Source: Burkholderiaceae bacterium (GTDB lineage Bacteria > Pseudomonadota > Gammaproteobacteria > Burkholderiales > Burkholderiaceae_C). Taken from it: DNA of 64,000 nt. The stretch lies in NCBI GenBank assembly GCA_030695205.1, contig JAUYTN010000042.1, forward strand, positions 124,001 through 188,000, given 5' to 3'. Shown here one piece after another: positions 48,739-56,543 of the stretch; the first letter of the stretch is position 1; each line of letters opens with the position of its first letter. Under the pieces are notes generated by a model that was not told the origin of the DNA, did no database searches, and saw only the letters and a list, made by a program, of their open reading frames with translations. The position numbers were made by a program, and so were the translations under genes.

Positions 48739-49814
48739 GCGGCCTCCTTGAGTGGGCTGGCTGCGCTGTGGCCGCTGCCGTCAACGTGCATCCAGCAGGC
48801 GGCCACCTGGCCGTGGCTGGCTGGCGACAGTACGGGCATGCGTTGGGCGCACACGGGCTGGGCATGCACGCAGCGGGTGTGAAAGCGACAGCCCGAGGGC
48901 GGGTTGATCGGGTTGGGTGGGTCGCCAGCCAACGCGGGCTCTTCGGTACGGCGATCTGGGTCCATAGACGGAATGGACGACAGCAGTGCCCGCGTGTAGG
49001 GGTGGGCAGGGTGGTTGAACAGCGTTTCGCTGCGACCGATCTCGGCCACCTGGCCAAGGTACATCACCATCACCCGGTCGCTCATGAAGCGCACCACGTT
49101 GAGATCGTGGCTGATGAACAGGTACGTGAGGCCAAACTCTTCCTTCAGGTCCAACAGCAGGTTGAGCACCTGGGCCTCTACCGACTTGTCGAGTGCGGAC
49201 ACCGCCTCGTCCAGGATGATGAGCCGCGATTGCAGCGCCAGGGCCCGGGCAATGTTCACCCGCTGCCGCTGTCCGCCCGAGAGCTCGTGTGGGTAGCGTT
49301 CGGCAAAGCGGCGTGGCTCCAGGCCCACACGCGCCAGCAGGTCGCGGGCGCGTTGGATGGCCTCGTTTCGCGGCACACCATGCACCTGGGGTGCGAAGGC
49401 AATGGAGTCTTCCATCGTCAGCCTGGGGTTCAGTGACGCATAGCTGTCTTGGAACACCATTTGAGCCTGACGGCGAAACTGCTTGAGCGGCAGCTCGGCA
49501 CCCCCCACGGTTTCACCGTCAAACACCATATCGCCACGGTCGCGGTCAATGAGTTGCATGAGCAGCCGTGCGGTGGTGGACTTTCCGCAACCGGACTCGC
49601 CCACCACACCCAAGGTTTCGCCCTTGAAGATGTCGAAGTCAATGCCGTCCACCGCCCGCACCACGCCGCCTCCACGGCCAAACACATCTTTTTTGAGCGG
49701 GAAGTGCTTGACCAGCCCGCGCACGCTCAGCAACGGCTGGGCCGGTCCACCCACATCAATTGGCGTGAAGTTCAGGTCAGCACCCCCGTGGGCGTGGCGG
49801 TTGAAGGCGGTCAT
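48735..49814 (-). CDS. Dpp/Opp-type ABC transporter ATP-binding protein (DppF-like)
   Basis: This 359-residue ATPase has Walker A GESGCGKST, signature LSGGQRQRVNIARAL and Walker B LIILDEAVSALD. In the last, Ala replaces the usual Pro after Glu. The C-terminal part contains CRFHTRCVHAQPVC. ATG 49814 overlaps the permease stop by 4 bp. Confidence 0.9.
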   Translation of the reverse strand: MTAFNRHAHGGADLNFTPIDVGGPAQPLLSVRGLVKHFPLKKDVFGRGGGVVRAVDGIDFDIFKGETLGVVGESGCGKSTTARLLMQLIDRDRGDMVFDGETVGGAELPLKQFRRQAQMVFQDSYASLNPRLTMEDSIAFAPQVHGVPRNEAIQRARDLLARVGLEPRRFAERYPHELSGGQRQRVNIARALALQSRLIILDEAVSALDKSVEAQVLNLLLDLKEEFGLTYLFISHDLNVVRFMSDRVMVMYLGQVAEIGRSETLFNHPAHPYTRALLSSIPSMDPDRRTEEPALAGDPPNPINPPSGCRFHTRCVHAQPVCAQRMPVLSPASHGQVAACWMHVDGSGHSAASPLKEAA

Positions 49815-50704
49815 TGCTTGATCTCCATGGCAGAGCGCAGCCCATCGGCCAGCAAATTGAAGGCGATGGAGGTGATGAAAATCATCGCGCCCGGCAGTGC
49901 GGCAATCCAGGGTTGCACGTAAATGGCCGTGCGCAAGGTGTTGAGCATCAGGCCCCACTCGGGCTCGGGGGGCTTCACGCCCAGGCCCAGAAAGCTCAGG
50001 CCAGAGGCCAGGATCATGCTGACGGCGATCAGGCTGGTGGCATAGACAAAGATGGGCCCCAGCACATTGCCCAGCACGTGCACCCTGACGATAGTGAAAG
50101 CCCCCGCCCCCGATGCCCGCGCGGCGTCCACAAAATCACGGCCCCGAATCTGGGTGGTCACGCTTTCAGCCACCCGCGCAATCGGCGGAATGAAGACGAT
50201 GGTGAGCGAGATCAGCGAGTTCGTGATGCCCGCGCCCAGCGCGCCCGACAACGCAATGGCCAGCAGCACCGACGGAAAGGCATAGAACACGTCGATGGTG
50301 CGCATCATTAGCGAGTTGGTGCGCCCGCCCGCATAGCCTGCGGTGATGCCAATCAGCGAGCCCAGCCCAAAGGCCAGCACCACCGGGGTGATGCCCAGGA
50401 ACAGCGACAGCCGCGCGCCCACCATCAGGCGGGAGAGCATGTCTCGGCCCAGCTCGTCGGTGCCCAGCGGGTGGCCGTCAAACCCGATGGGCTTGAGCCG
50501 CTTGAGCATGGAGGAAGCGTAAGGGTCTGCAGGTGTCAGCCACGGCCCGAACGCCGCAAGCATCAGCAGCATGAGCACCACCACCGCAGCCCCCACGGCA
50601 ATTTTGTCGCGCAAAAAACGCTGGCCCACGGTTTGCCAGTACCCGGGTGAGCGGTCGGGCATCTGCAGCAGGTTGTCAGGTTTCGGCATGGCGATGTCGT
50701 TCAT
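49811..50704 (-). CDS. Dpp/Opp-type ABC transporter permease (DppC-like)
   Basis: This 297-residue permease has an N-terminal DppC leader-like region and first membrane helix at about 38-55. The GTDELGRDMLSRLMVGARLSL block is typical. Five further membrane segments contain the coupling loop DAARASGAGAFTIVRVHVL. It lies in the middle of the operon. Confidence 0.92.
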   Translation of the reverse strand: MNDIAMPKPDNLLQMPDRSPGYWQTVGQRFLRDKIAVGAAVVVLMLLMLAAFGPWLTPADPYASSMLKRLKPIGFDGHPLGTDELGRDMLSRLMVGARLSLFLGITPVVLAFGLGSLIGITAGYAGGRTNSLMMRTIDVFYAFPSVLLAIALSGALGAGITNSLISLTIVFIPPIARVAESVTTQIRGRDFVDAARASGAGAFTIVRVHVLGNVLGPIFVYATSLIAVSMILASGLSFLGLGVKPPEPEWGLMLNTLRTAIYVQPWIAALPGAMIFITSIAFNLLADGLRSAMEIKQ

Positions 50705-50741
50705 CGGACTGTCCTTGGCAACAGGGGAAATGGCGGGTTCA

Positions 50742-51692
50742 TCACCGGGCGATGCGCGGGTCCAGCAGCGTCTGGATCACGTCGACGACCAGGTTGAGCA
50801 CCACGAAGAACATGGCCAGCACCAGAATCGTGCCCTGCAGCAGCGGCAGGTCGCGCTGAAAAATGGCCGAGTTCAGCAGGAAGCCCGTACCCGGCCACGA
50901 GAACACGGTCTCGATAAGGATCGAGCCGCCCAGGAGGTACCCCAGCTGCAACCCCATCACCGCCAAGGCGGTAGGTGCTGCGTTCTTCACCACGTGCCGG
51001 AACACGCCGAGGTCGGTCAGGCCCTTGGCGCGCAGGCCGACGATGAACTCTTGCGCCAAGATGTCGGCCACCAGCGCACGCACGGTGCGCGCGATGATGC
51101 CCATGGGGATGACGCTCATGGTCACGGCGGGCAGGATCATGTGCTTCAGGTGCTCCCAGTCCCAGGCCCACTCACTGGAGCCCCCGGGCCCGGCACCGCC
51201 CGGTGGCAGCCACATCAGGATGGACGAGAACACGATCACCAGCACCATGCCCAGCCAGTAGTGCGGCACGCTCACCCCCAGAACGGAGGTGAGGGAGGCC
51301 ACCTTGTCGAGCCACGAGTTCTGAAAATAGCCCGCCACGAAGCCGAACAGGGCACCAAACACAAAGCCGATCAGGGTGGCCAGCACGGCCAGCCGCAGCG
51401 TGTTCACCACCGCACGCAACACTTCCTCGGTGACTGAGCGGCCCGAGGCGATCGAGGTGCCCAGGTCGCCCTGCACGGCTCGCCAGACCCAGCTCACGAA
51501 CTGCTCGGGGTAGGAGCGGTTGAACCCGTACAGCTCAATCAACTGCTGCTGCAACTCCACCGATGCATCCGGCGGAAGGATGGACACCAGAGGATCGCCA
51601 GGTGAAATGTGCACCAGCGCAAAACAGACCAGTGCCACTCCCAGCATGATGGGAAGGGTGTAAATGACTCTGCGAATTAGAAATACGAGCAT
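50742..51692 (-). CDS. Dpp/Opp-type ABC transporter permease (DppB-like)
   Basis: This 316-residue permease starts MLVFLIRRVIYTLPIMLGV, the standard DppB N-terminus, and contains the GDPL motif in ISPGDPLVSIL. Six membrane segments are predicted. It is separated from the binding-protein gene by 246 bp that include a strong stem-loop. Confidence 0.92.
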   Translation of the reverse strand: MLVFLIRRVIYTLPIMLGVALVCFALVHISPGDPLVSILPPDASVELQQQLIELYGFNRSYPEQFVSWVWRAVQGDLGTSIASGRSVTEEVLRAVVNTLRLAVLATLIGFVFGALFGFVAGYFQNSWLDKVASLTSVLGVSVPHYWLGMVLVIVFSSILMWLPPGGAGPGGSSEWAWDWEHLKHMILPAVTMSVIPMGIIARTVRALVADILAQEFIVGLRAKGLTDLGVFRHVVKNAAPTALAVMGLQLGYLLGGSILIETVFSWPGTGFLLNSAIFQRDLPLLQGTILVLAMFFVVLNLVVDVIQTLLDPRIAR

Positions 51693-51848
51693 GAGACAGT
51701 CCTCGTGCGGGCTTCAGGGGGGGCAGGGTGCGACTCCCCAGCGAGGGGGCCGCACCCGTCTGCCGCCAACGGCGCGTCAGAGGCTGGGAGTTTTTCGGGC
51801 GTGACCGAGCAGCGCACCACAACGCGCCCGATCAAGGCGTAAAGCACA

Positions 51849-51868
51849 GCCATAGCTCGGGCTATGGC
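51849..51868. terminator. Intercistronic stem-loop between binding protein and permease genes
   Basis: GCCATAGC-TCGG-GCTATGGC is a perfect 8-bp stem with a 4-nt loop between the binding-protein gene and dppB-like gene. There is no T-run, so it probably acts as an mRNA stabiliser or partial terminator that raises binding-protein levels over the membrane subunits. Confidence 0.65.
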
Positions 51869-51938
51869 GCGCATTTGCAACGCCGAGCGGGTGTGTTTTG
51901 GGGTGGTGAGCGGGCATGGACGAAAGACTCTCAGCCTC

Positions 51939-53609
51939 TCAGTCCATCGACACCGGGGCAAGGTCCACGAACCAGCTGCGCGGCTGCACAAAGCCCTTGA
52001 CCTTGGTGCTCATGGCGCGCGGGCCGACGTCATGCGCAATCCACACAAACGGTGCCTCTTCAACGATGCGGGCATGCAGTTTTGCCAGCGCCTCGTCGCG
52101 CTTTTTGTCGTCGAAGGTGGTTCGTGCATTGGCAATCAGCTTGTCAAACTCGGCATTGCCAAAGTGCCCCCAGTTGTTGGAGACCGGCGGGAAAGTTTTG
52201 GTGCTGGTAAAGCGCACCATGGCAAAGAAGGGGTCCATGGCGGCGTAACTGACGTTGATGGCGTGGGCACCATTGGCCGTCGGGTGCTTGGCACCCTGGC
52301 GCCAGTTGGTGAACAGGGTGTTCCACTCGATCACATCAAACTCGACATCGAAAAAGCACTGCTTGAGCGACTGCTGGACAAACTCGTTCATGGGCAGCGG
52401 CTGCATCTGGCCCGAGCCAGAAGCGGAAATCTGCACCTTGACCTTCAGTGGCTTGGCGGCACTGTGGCCTGCGTCGGTCATCAGCTTGCGCGCGGCGGCG
52501 GTGTCGTACCGGATATCGAAGCTGGGGTTGCCCCACCAGGGGTGGCCGGGTGGTACGGTGCCTTTGGGCACGGCCATCATGCCGCCCAGCATGGTTTTGA
52601 GTCCTTCACGGTCCACACACAAATTGGCGGCGTGGCGCACGCGCTTGTCCAGCCACGGCGAGCCTTCGGCAAATGACAGCTGCCATGGCCAGACGTGCGG
52701 CTGGGCGTTGCTCTCGATCTTGAACCCTCGCTGGCGGATCTGGGGCATGGCATCGGGCGCGGGTGCCTCGATCCAGTCCACCTGGCCCGACAGCAGCGCT
52801 GCGGTGCGTGCGTTGGCTTCGGGCATGGGCACCAGCACCACACGGTCAACCTTGGGCGTGCGTTTGGGGTCCCAGTAGCCTTTGTTGGCCACCAATTCCA
52901 GGCGCTCGCGCGGCAGAAAACGCGCCATCTTGAACGGCCCCGAGCCGGATGCGTCGGCGGCAAAGGCAGTCCAAGCGGCCTTGGCCTTGTCGGCCGGTGT
53001 GGCACCTGCCGCTGCTTCAAACTTTTTCTGCCAGTGGGCGGGCGAAGCAATGAACAGGTTGGTGAGGTTCAGTGGCAAAAAGGCATCGGGCTCGCTGGTG
53101 GTCAGCTCCACCGTGAGGTTGTCGATCTTGCGTGCGCTGCGCAGTGTGGGCATGCGCGAGGCGGTCACACCCACCTGGCTGGCATCGAAGTGCACCGCCT
53201 CTTTGTCCAGCACCTTCTGAACGTTCCAGACGATCGCATCGGCAGTGAGGTCTGAGCCGTCGTGGAACTTCACACCGGGGCGCAGCTTGAACACCCATTT
53301 GGTTTTGTCTTTGTCGTCCACTGCCCAGGAAGTGGCCAGACCGGGCATCAGCACGCTGGCGGCATCGGCCTTGGACAAGTCCCAATGTGTGAGCGCGTCG
53401 TACATGGGAATGCCGGTGAAGCGGTTGCCTTCAAAGCCCTGATCGGGCTGGCCCAGCGTGCGCGGAATGTCGGCTGCAGTCATGGCGATGCGCAGGACTT
53501 TTTCCTGTGCCAGCACCGACGTGGATGCCACCGACAGTGACAGGCCAGCGGCCATCACAAAGCCCAGTGCGCGGGGGGTGAGGCGAGGCAAAGAGTGGGA
53601 ACGTTTCAT
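51939..53609 (-). CDS. Dpp/Opp-type ABC transporter substrate-binding protein
   Basis: This 556-residue periplasmic family-5 solute-binding protein has a signal peptide at 1-34 (cleavage after VLA). The SBP_bac_5 signature is present around WVFKLRPGVKFHDGSDLTADA. I chose ATG 53609 because the signal peptide begins there. It is the first gene of the operon SBP-B-C-F-D-amidase-GntR, driven by a sigma-54 promoter. The ligand is not readable; an amide or small peptide that the amidase can use is likely. Confidence 0.9.
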   Translation of the reverse strand: MKRSHSLPRLTPRALGFVMAAGLSLSVASTSVLAQEKVLRIAMTAADIPRTLGQPDQGFEGNRFTGIPMYDALTHWDLSKADAASVLMPGLATSWAVDDKDKTKWVFKLRPGVKFHDGSDLTADAIVWNVQKVLDKEAVHFDASQVGVTASRMPTLRSARKIDNLTVELTTSEPDAFLPLNLTNLFIASPAHWQKKFEAAAGATPADKAKAAWTAFAADASGSGPFKMARFLPRERLELVANKGYWDPKRTPKVDRVVLVPMPEANARTAALLSGQVDWIEAPAPDAMPQIRQRGFKIESNAQPHVWPWQLSFAEGSPWLDKRVRHAANLCVDREGLKTMLGGMMAVPKGTVPPGHPWWGNPSFDIRYDTAAARKLMTDAGHSAAKPLKVKVQISASGSGQMQPLPMNEFVQQSLKQCFFDVEFDVIEWNTLFTNWRQGAKHPTANGAHAINVSYAAMDPFFAMVRFTSTKTFPPVSNNWGHFGNAEFDKLIANARTTFDDKKRDEALAKLHARIVEEAPFVWIAHDVGPRAMSTKVKGFVQPRSWFVDLAPVSMD

Positions 53610-53713
53610 CTTGACTCCAGCAAATGGCGATTGGGGAATGGAACAAAAACTGCATACCTGGTCATGCGCCCGAGCGGTGAACGCACTCACGGCATGACTG
53701 GTTGGCAAGTTTT

Positions 53714-53723
53714 TTGTATGCAA
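53714..53723. promoter_or_regulatory. TTGTATGCAA site 1, overlapping the Dpp sigma-54 promoter
   Basis: This 10-mer is near-palindromic and resembles GntR/FCD operators (TTGTATACAA-like). It covers the -12 element of the minus-strand sigma-54 promoter, so a bound repressor would exclude polymerase. Confidence 0.65.
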
Positions 53724-53734
53724 TCAGCGTGCCA
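53719..53734 (-). promoter_or_regulatory. Sigma-54 promoter of the Dpp/amidase operon
   Basis: On the minus strand TGGCACG-CTGA-TTGCA matches the consensus at all conserved positions, with GG and GC 10 bp apart and T-rich flanks. The predicted start is near 53709, 100 bp before the binding-protein gene. Confidence 0.85.
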
Positions 53735-53897
53735 AATTAGCCGAAAAAATTGCTCCCCTGGTGGCCGATACGGCACTTTTGGCTTGATTTCATTGGTTTT
53801 TTATGTGATTCGAGGCAGAAATGTCTGAACCTGTCAGCACCAAACCAGAGCAAGTGCACTGTCTGCCCGCCTCAAAGCAGGGCATGTACTTTTAGTT

Positions 53898-53907
53898 TTG
53901 TATGCAA
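53898..53907. promoter_or_regulatory. TTGTATGCAA site 2, near the racemase start
   Basis: An identical second copy of the 10-mer lies 184 bp from the first, 61 bp before the racemase gene. Two identical sites flanking a divergent promoter region suggest one regulator for both directions, possibly with DNA looping. I find no sigma-54 element for the racemase. Confidence 0.55.
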
Positions 53908-53967
53908 AATGCCCCGGCATGGGGCCTTGCCCGACCCACCAACCCATCACCCCGCCAACCATTGACC

Positions 53968-54699
53968 ATGAACATCCTGATCATCAATCCGAACACATCG
54001 CAACCCATGACCGACAGCATCGCGTCGGCTGCGCGAAGCGTGGCCGCGCCGGGCACGCGCATCGTGGCGGTGCACCCGAGCTTTGGCCCGCTGTCGATTG
54101 AAAGCCACTACGACGAGGCCTTTGCCAGCGCGGGTGTCGCCGAACAAATGCGACTGGCCACCGATCCCAGACCCGACGCAGTGGTGATTGCCTGCTTTGG
54201 CGACCCGGGGCTGGACGCCGCTCGCGAGGCCACGGACGCACCGGTCATCGGCATTGCCGAGGCTGCCTTTCATGCCGCTGCCATGCTCGCCACCGGTTTT
54301 TCGGTGGTCACGACCATGACCCGCACCTGCGTGATGGCCGAGCGCCTGCTGCAACGCTATGGGTTCGAGCGGCATTGCCGGGGGGTGCACGGCACCGATG
54401 TTCCGGTGCTGGCGCTCGAATGCTGCGGCGAGGCCACACTGGCCATGATCGAAGCCACCGCCCGTTCAGCGCTTGAGCGTGATGGCAGCGGTGCCATCGT
54501 GCTGGGATGTGCAGGCATGGCACCCCTGTGCGCCACCCTGAGCCAACGCCTCGGGGTGCCAGTGGTCGACGGCGTGTCGGTGGCCGTGAAGTTTGCCGAG
54601 AGCCTGGTGGCCGTGGGCCTTCGCACCAGCAAGCGTGGCGACTACGCCAGTCCACCGCCCAAGACATTCACCGGCTGGGCGGGTCCGCTCGCCTGGTGA
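53968..54699 (+). CDS. Hydantoin racemase / Asp-Glu racemase family protein
   Basis: This 243-residue cytoplasmic protein starts MNILIINPNTSQPMTDSIA, the typical hydantoin-racemase start. The two catalytic cysteines are Cys76 (ACFGDPG) and Cys181 (LGCAGMAPLC). It would racemise 5-substituted hydantoins or a related compound. It lies next to the Dpp/amidase operon and 3 kb from the pyrimidine transporter, and the hydantoinase-like enzyme of the pyrimidine operon could use its product. I chose ATG 53968. Confidence 0.85.
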   Translation: MNILIINPNTSQPMTDSIASAARSVAAPGTRIVAVHPSFGPLSIESHYDEAFASAGVAEQMRLATDPRPDAVVIACFGDPGLDAAREATDAPVIGIAEAAFHAAAMLATGFSVVTTMTRTCVMAERLLQRYGFERHCRGVHGTDVPVLALECCGEATLAMIEATARSALERDGSGAIVLGCAGMAPLCATLSQRLGVPVVDGVSVAVKFAESLVAVGLRTSKRGDYASPPPKTFTGWAGPLAW

Positions 54700-54739
54700 G
54701 GCACCCAAACCGGTGCGCAGTGCACGCCAAACAGTGACT

Positions 54740-54772
54740 GGGCGGTGAGTGGGCGGTGTGTGGGTGGTGCAT
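54740..54772. repeat. Three 11-bp tandem repeats upstream of a sigma-54 promoter
   Basis: GGGCGGTGAGT, GGGCGGTGTGT and GGGTGGTGCAT are head-to-tail at 11-bp spacing, close to one helical turn. They lie 28-60 bp upstream of the -24 element of the pyrimidine transporter promoter. The last overlaps an everted repeat TGGTGC-N6-GCACCA (54765-54782). They may be an activator-binding array. Confidence 0.6.
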
Positions 54773-54799
54773 GCCCGCACCAAAACACCGCTTGATGTG

Positions 54800-54815
54800 T
54801 GGCACGTGGTTTGCT
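54800..54815 (+). promoter_or_regulatory. Sigma-54 promoter of the pyrimidine ABC transporter
   Basis: TGGCACG-TGGT-TTGCT matches the -24/-12 consensus in full. The predicted start is near 54826, 46 bp before the ATPase gene, with the RutR-type operator from about +5 on. Confidence 0.85.
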
Positions 54816-54828
54816 TTGGCTGAGGAAA

Positions 54829-54846
54829 CCTGACCATTTGGTTAGG
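54829..54846. promoter_or_regulatory. RutR-type operator of the pyrimidine ABC transporter
   Basis: CCTGACCATTTGGTTAGG is palindromic apart from one mismatch in the core (TGACCA-TT-TGGTTA). It lies just downstream of the predicted sigma-54 start, in nearly the same geometry as at preT. Confidence 0.8.
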
Positions 54847-54871
54847 TTGCCGAGCACACCCCCTTTTGCCC

Positions 54872-55666
54872 ATGACCTTTCGTCCTCTCCCCACGGCCCC
54901 CACGGCGGTGCACGTCAAGCACGCGCAGGTGGTGTACCCCGCGCCCGATGCGCCCGTCCATGCCCTGGAAGACATCAACCTGTCCATTGCACAGGGCGAG
55001 TTCGTGTCGCTCATCGGGCCATCGGGCTGTGGCAAAACCACGCTGCTGCGTGTGATTGCCGACCTGGAGCCCATCACCGCCGGTGAGGTGCGGGTCAACG
55101 GCAAAACCCCGCACGACGCACGGCTGAGCCGGGCCTACGGCTACGTGTTCCAGGCCCCGGCGCTGTTTCCGTGGCGCACGGTGCTGGGCAACGTCATGCT
55201 GCCGCTGCAGCTGCAAGGCACCGCCACAGGCGACGCACAGACCATTGCCCGCCAGCAGCTGGCCAACGTGGGCCTGGCCAACTTCGAGAACAAGTACCCC
55301 TGGCAACTGTCAGGCGGCATGCAGCAGCGGGTGTCCATTGCGCGGGCGCTGGCGTTCGAGCCGCGCATTCTGATGATGGACGAGCCCTTTGGCGCGCTTG
55401 ACGAAATCACCCGCGACAACCTGAACGAGCAGTTGCAGCAACTGTGGCTGCGCGAGCAGCGCACCGTGGTGTTCGTGACCCACTCCATTGCCGAGGCGGT
55501 GTACCTGTCCACCCGCATCGTGGTCATGTCGCCCCGGCCGGGGCGCATCGTGAAGGTGATCGACTCCACCCTGCCCGCCCAGCGCCACCTGGGCCTGCGC
55601 GACACGCCCGAATTCATGCAACTGGCGCACGAAGTGCGGGAGGCCCTGGCCGATGGCCACCACTGA
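54872..55666 (+). CDS. TauB/SsuB-type ABC ATPase of the putative pyrimidine transporter
   Basis: This 264-residue ATPase has Walker A GPSGCGKTT, signature LSGGMQQRVSIARAL and Walker B ILMMDEPFGALD. ATG 54872 is used here; TTG 54866 is 6 bp upstream. Its end overlaps the permease start by 14 bp. The substrate assignment comes from RutR control and the neighbouring pyrimidine genes. Confidence 0.88.
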   Translation: MTFRPLPTAPTAVHVKHAQVVYPAPDAPVHALEDINLSIAQGEFVSLIGPSGCGKTTLLRVIADLEPITAGEVRVNGKTPHDARLSRAYGYVFQAPALFPWRTVLGNVMLPLQLQGTATGDAQTIARQQLANVGLANFENKYPWQLSGGMQQRVSIARALAFEPRILMMDEPFGALDEITRDNLNEQLQQLWLREQRTVVFVTHSIAEAVYLSTRIVVMSPRPGRIVKVIDSTLPAQRHLGLRDTPEFMQLAHEVREALADGHH

Positions 55667-56543
55667 GCGCCCGGCCTGGACGGCCTCTGTGCTGCCCGTG
55701 GTCACGGTGGCCGCGGGGGTGTTGCTGGCGTGGTACCTGGGGGCCTGGTGGTTGAACGCCCCCGGTGCCATCGAGCGCGTGCTCAACCCCACCGGGCAGC
55801 CGTGGACCTGGGTCGACCTGCTGGCCACGACCATGGCCATGGAGCGCCCGGTGCTGCCCGCGCCCCACCAGGTGGTGCAAGACTTTGTCAGCAGCCTGGT
55901 GGACTGGCCCATCGACTCGCCGCGCAACCTGCTGTTCCATGTGGCGGTCACGGGAAAGGCCACGCTGGTGGGCTTTGCCATGGGGACCGTGCTGGGCGTG
56001 GTGCTGGCCGCGCTCATCGTGCATTCGCGCACGCTGGACCGGGCGCTGCTGCCGTGGATCGTGGCGTCGCAAACCATTCCGGTGCTGGCCATTGCGCCCA
56101 TCGTGCTGGTCATTCTGGGCAGCCTGGGGTTCAGCGGGTTGTTGCCCAAGGCCGTCATTGCCATGTACCTGTGCTTTTTCCCGGTAACGGTGGCCATGGT
56201 GCAGGGCCTGCGCAGCCCGCAGCGCATGGAGACCGAGCTGATGCACACCTACGCCGCCACCCGCTGGCAGGCGCTGTGGCTGTTGCGCATGCCAGCGGCC
56301 CTGCCATTTTTGTTCCCGGCGCTGCGCGTGGCCATTGCGGCCGGGCTGGTGGGGGCCATGGTGGCCGAGCTGCCCACCGGCGCGCAGGCGGGGCTGGGTG
56401 CGCGGCTGCTGACGGGCTCTTACTACGGCAACACGGTGCAAATCTGGTCGGCGCTGCTGATGTCGGCCTTGTTGGGCATGGCCCTGACCGCAGCGGTGGC
56501 CCTGGCCGAGCGGCTGGTGCTGCGCAAAGGGGCCAGCGCATGA
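55653..56543 (+). CDS. ABC permease 1 of the putative pyrimidine transporter
   Basis: This 296-residue TauC/SsuC-type permease has a coupling loop near ELMHTYAATRWQALWLLRMPAALPF. An N-terminal region with one extra hydrophobic segment (about 12-30) precedes the usual core. It overlaps both neighbours. Confidence 0.87.
   Translation: MATTERPAWTASVLPVVTVAAGVLLAWYLGAWWLNAPGAIERVLNPTGQPWTWVDLLATTMAMERPVLPAPHQVVQDFVSSLVDWPIDSPRNLLFHVAVTGKATLVGFAMGTVLGVVLAALIVHSRTLDRALLPWIVASQTIPVLAIAPIVLVILGSLGFSGLLPKAVIAMYLCFFPVTVAMVQGLRSPQRMETELMHTYAATRWQALWLLRMPAALPFLFPALRVAIAAGLVGAMVAELPTGAQAGLGARLLTGSYYGNTVQIWSALLMSALLGMALTAAVALAERLVLRKGASA

Noticed and set aside
53925..53945. A sigma-54 promoter for the racemase (GGCATGGGGCCTTGCC)
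   Set aside because: The GG-GC spacing is 11 bp, one base too long.
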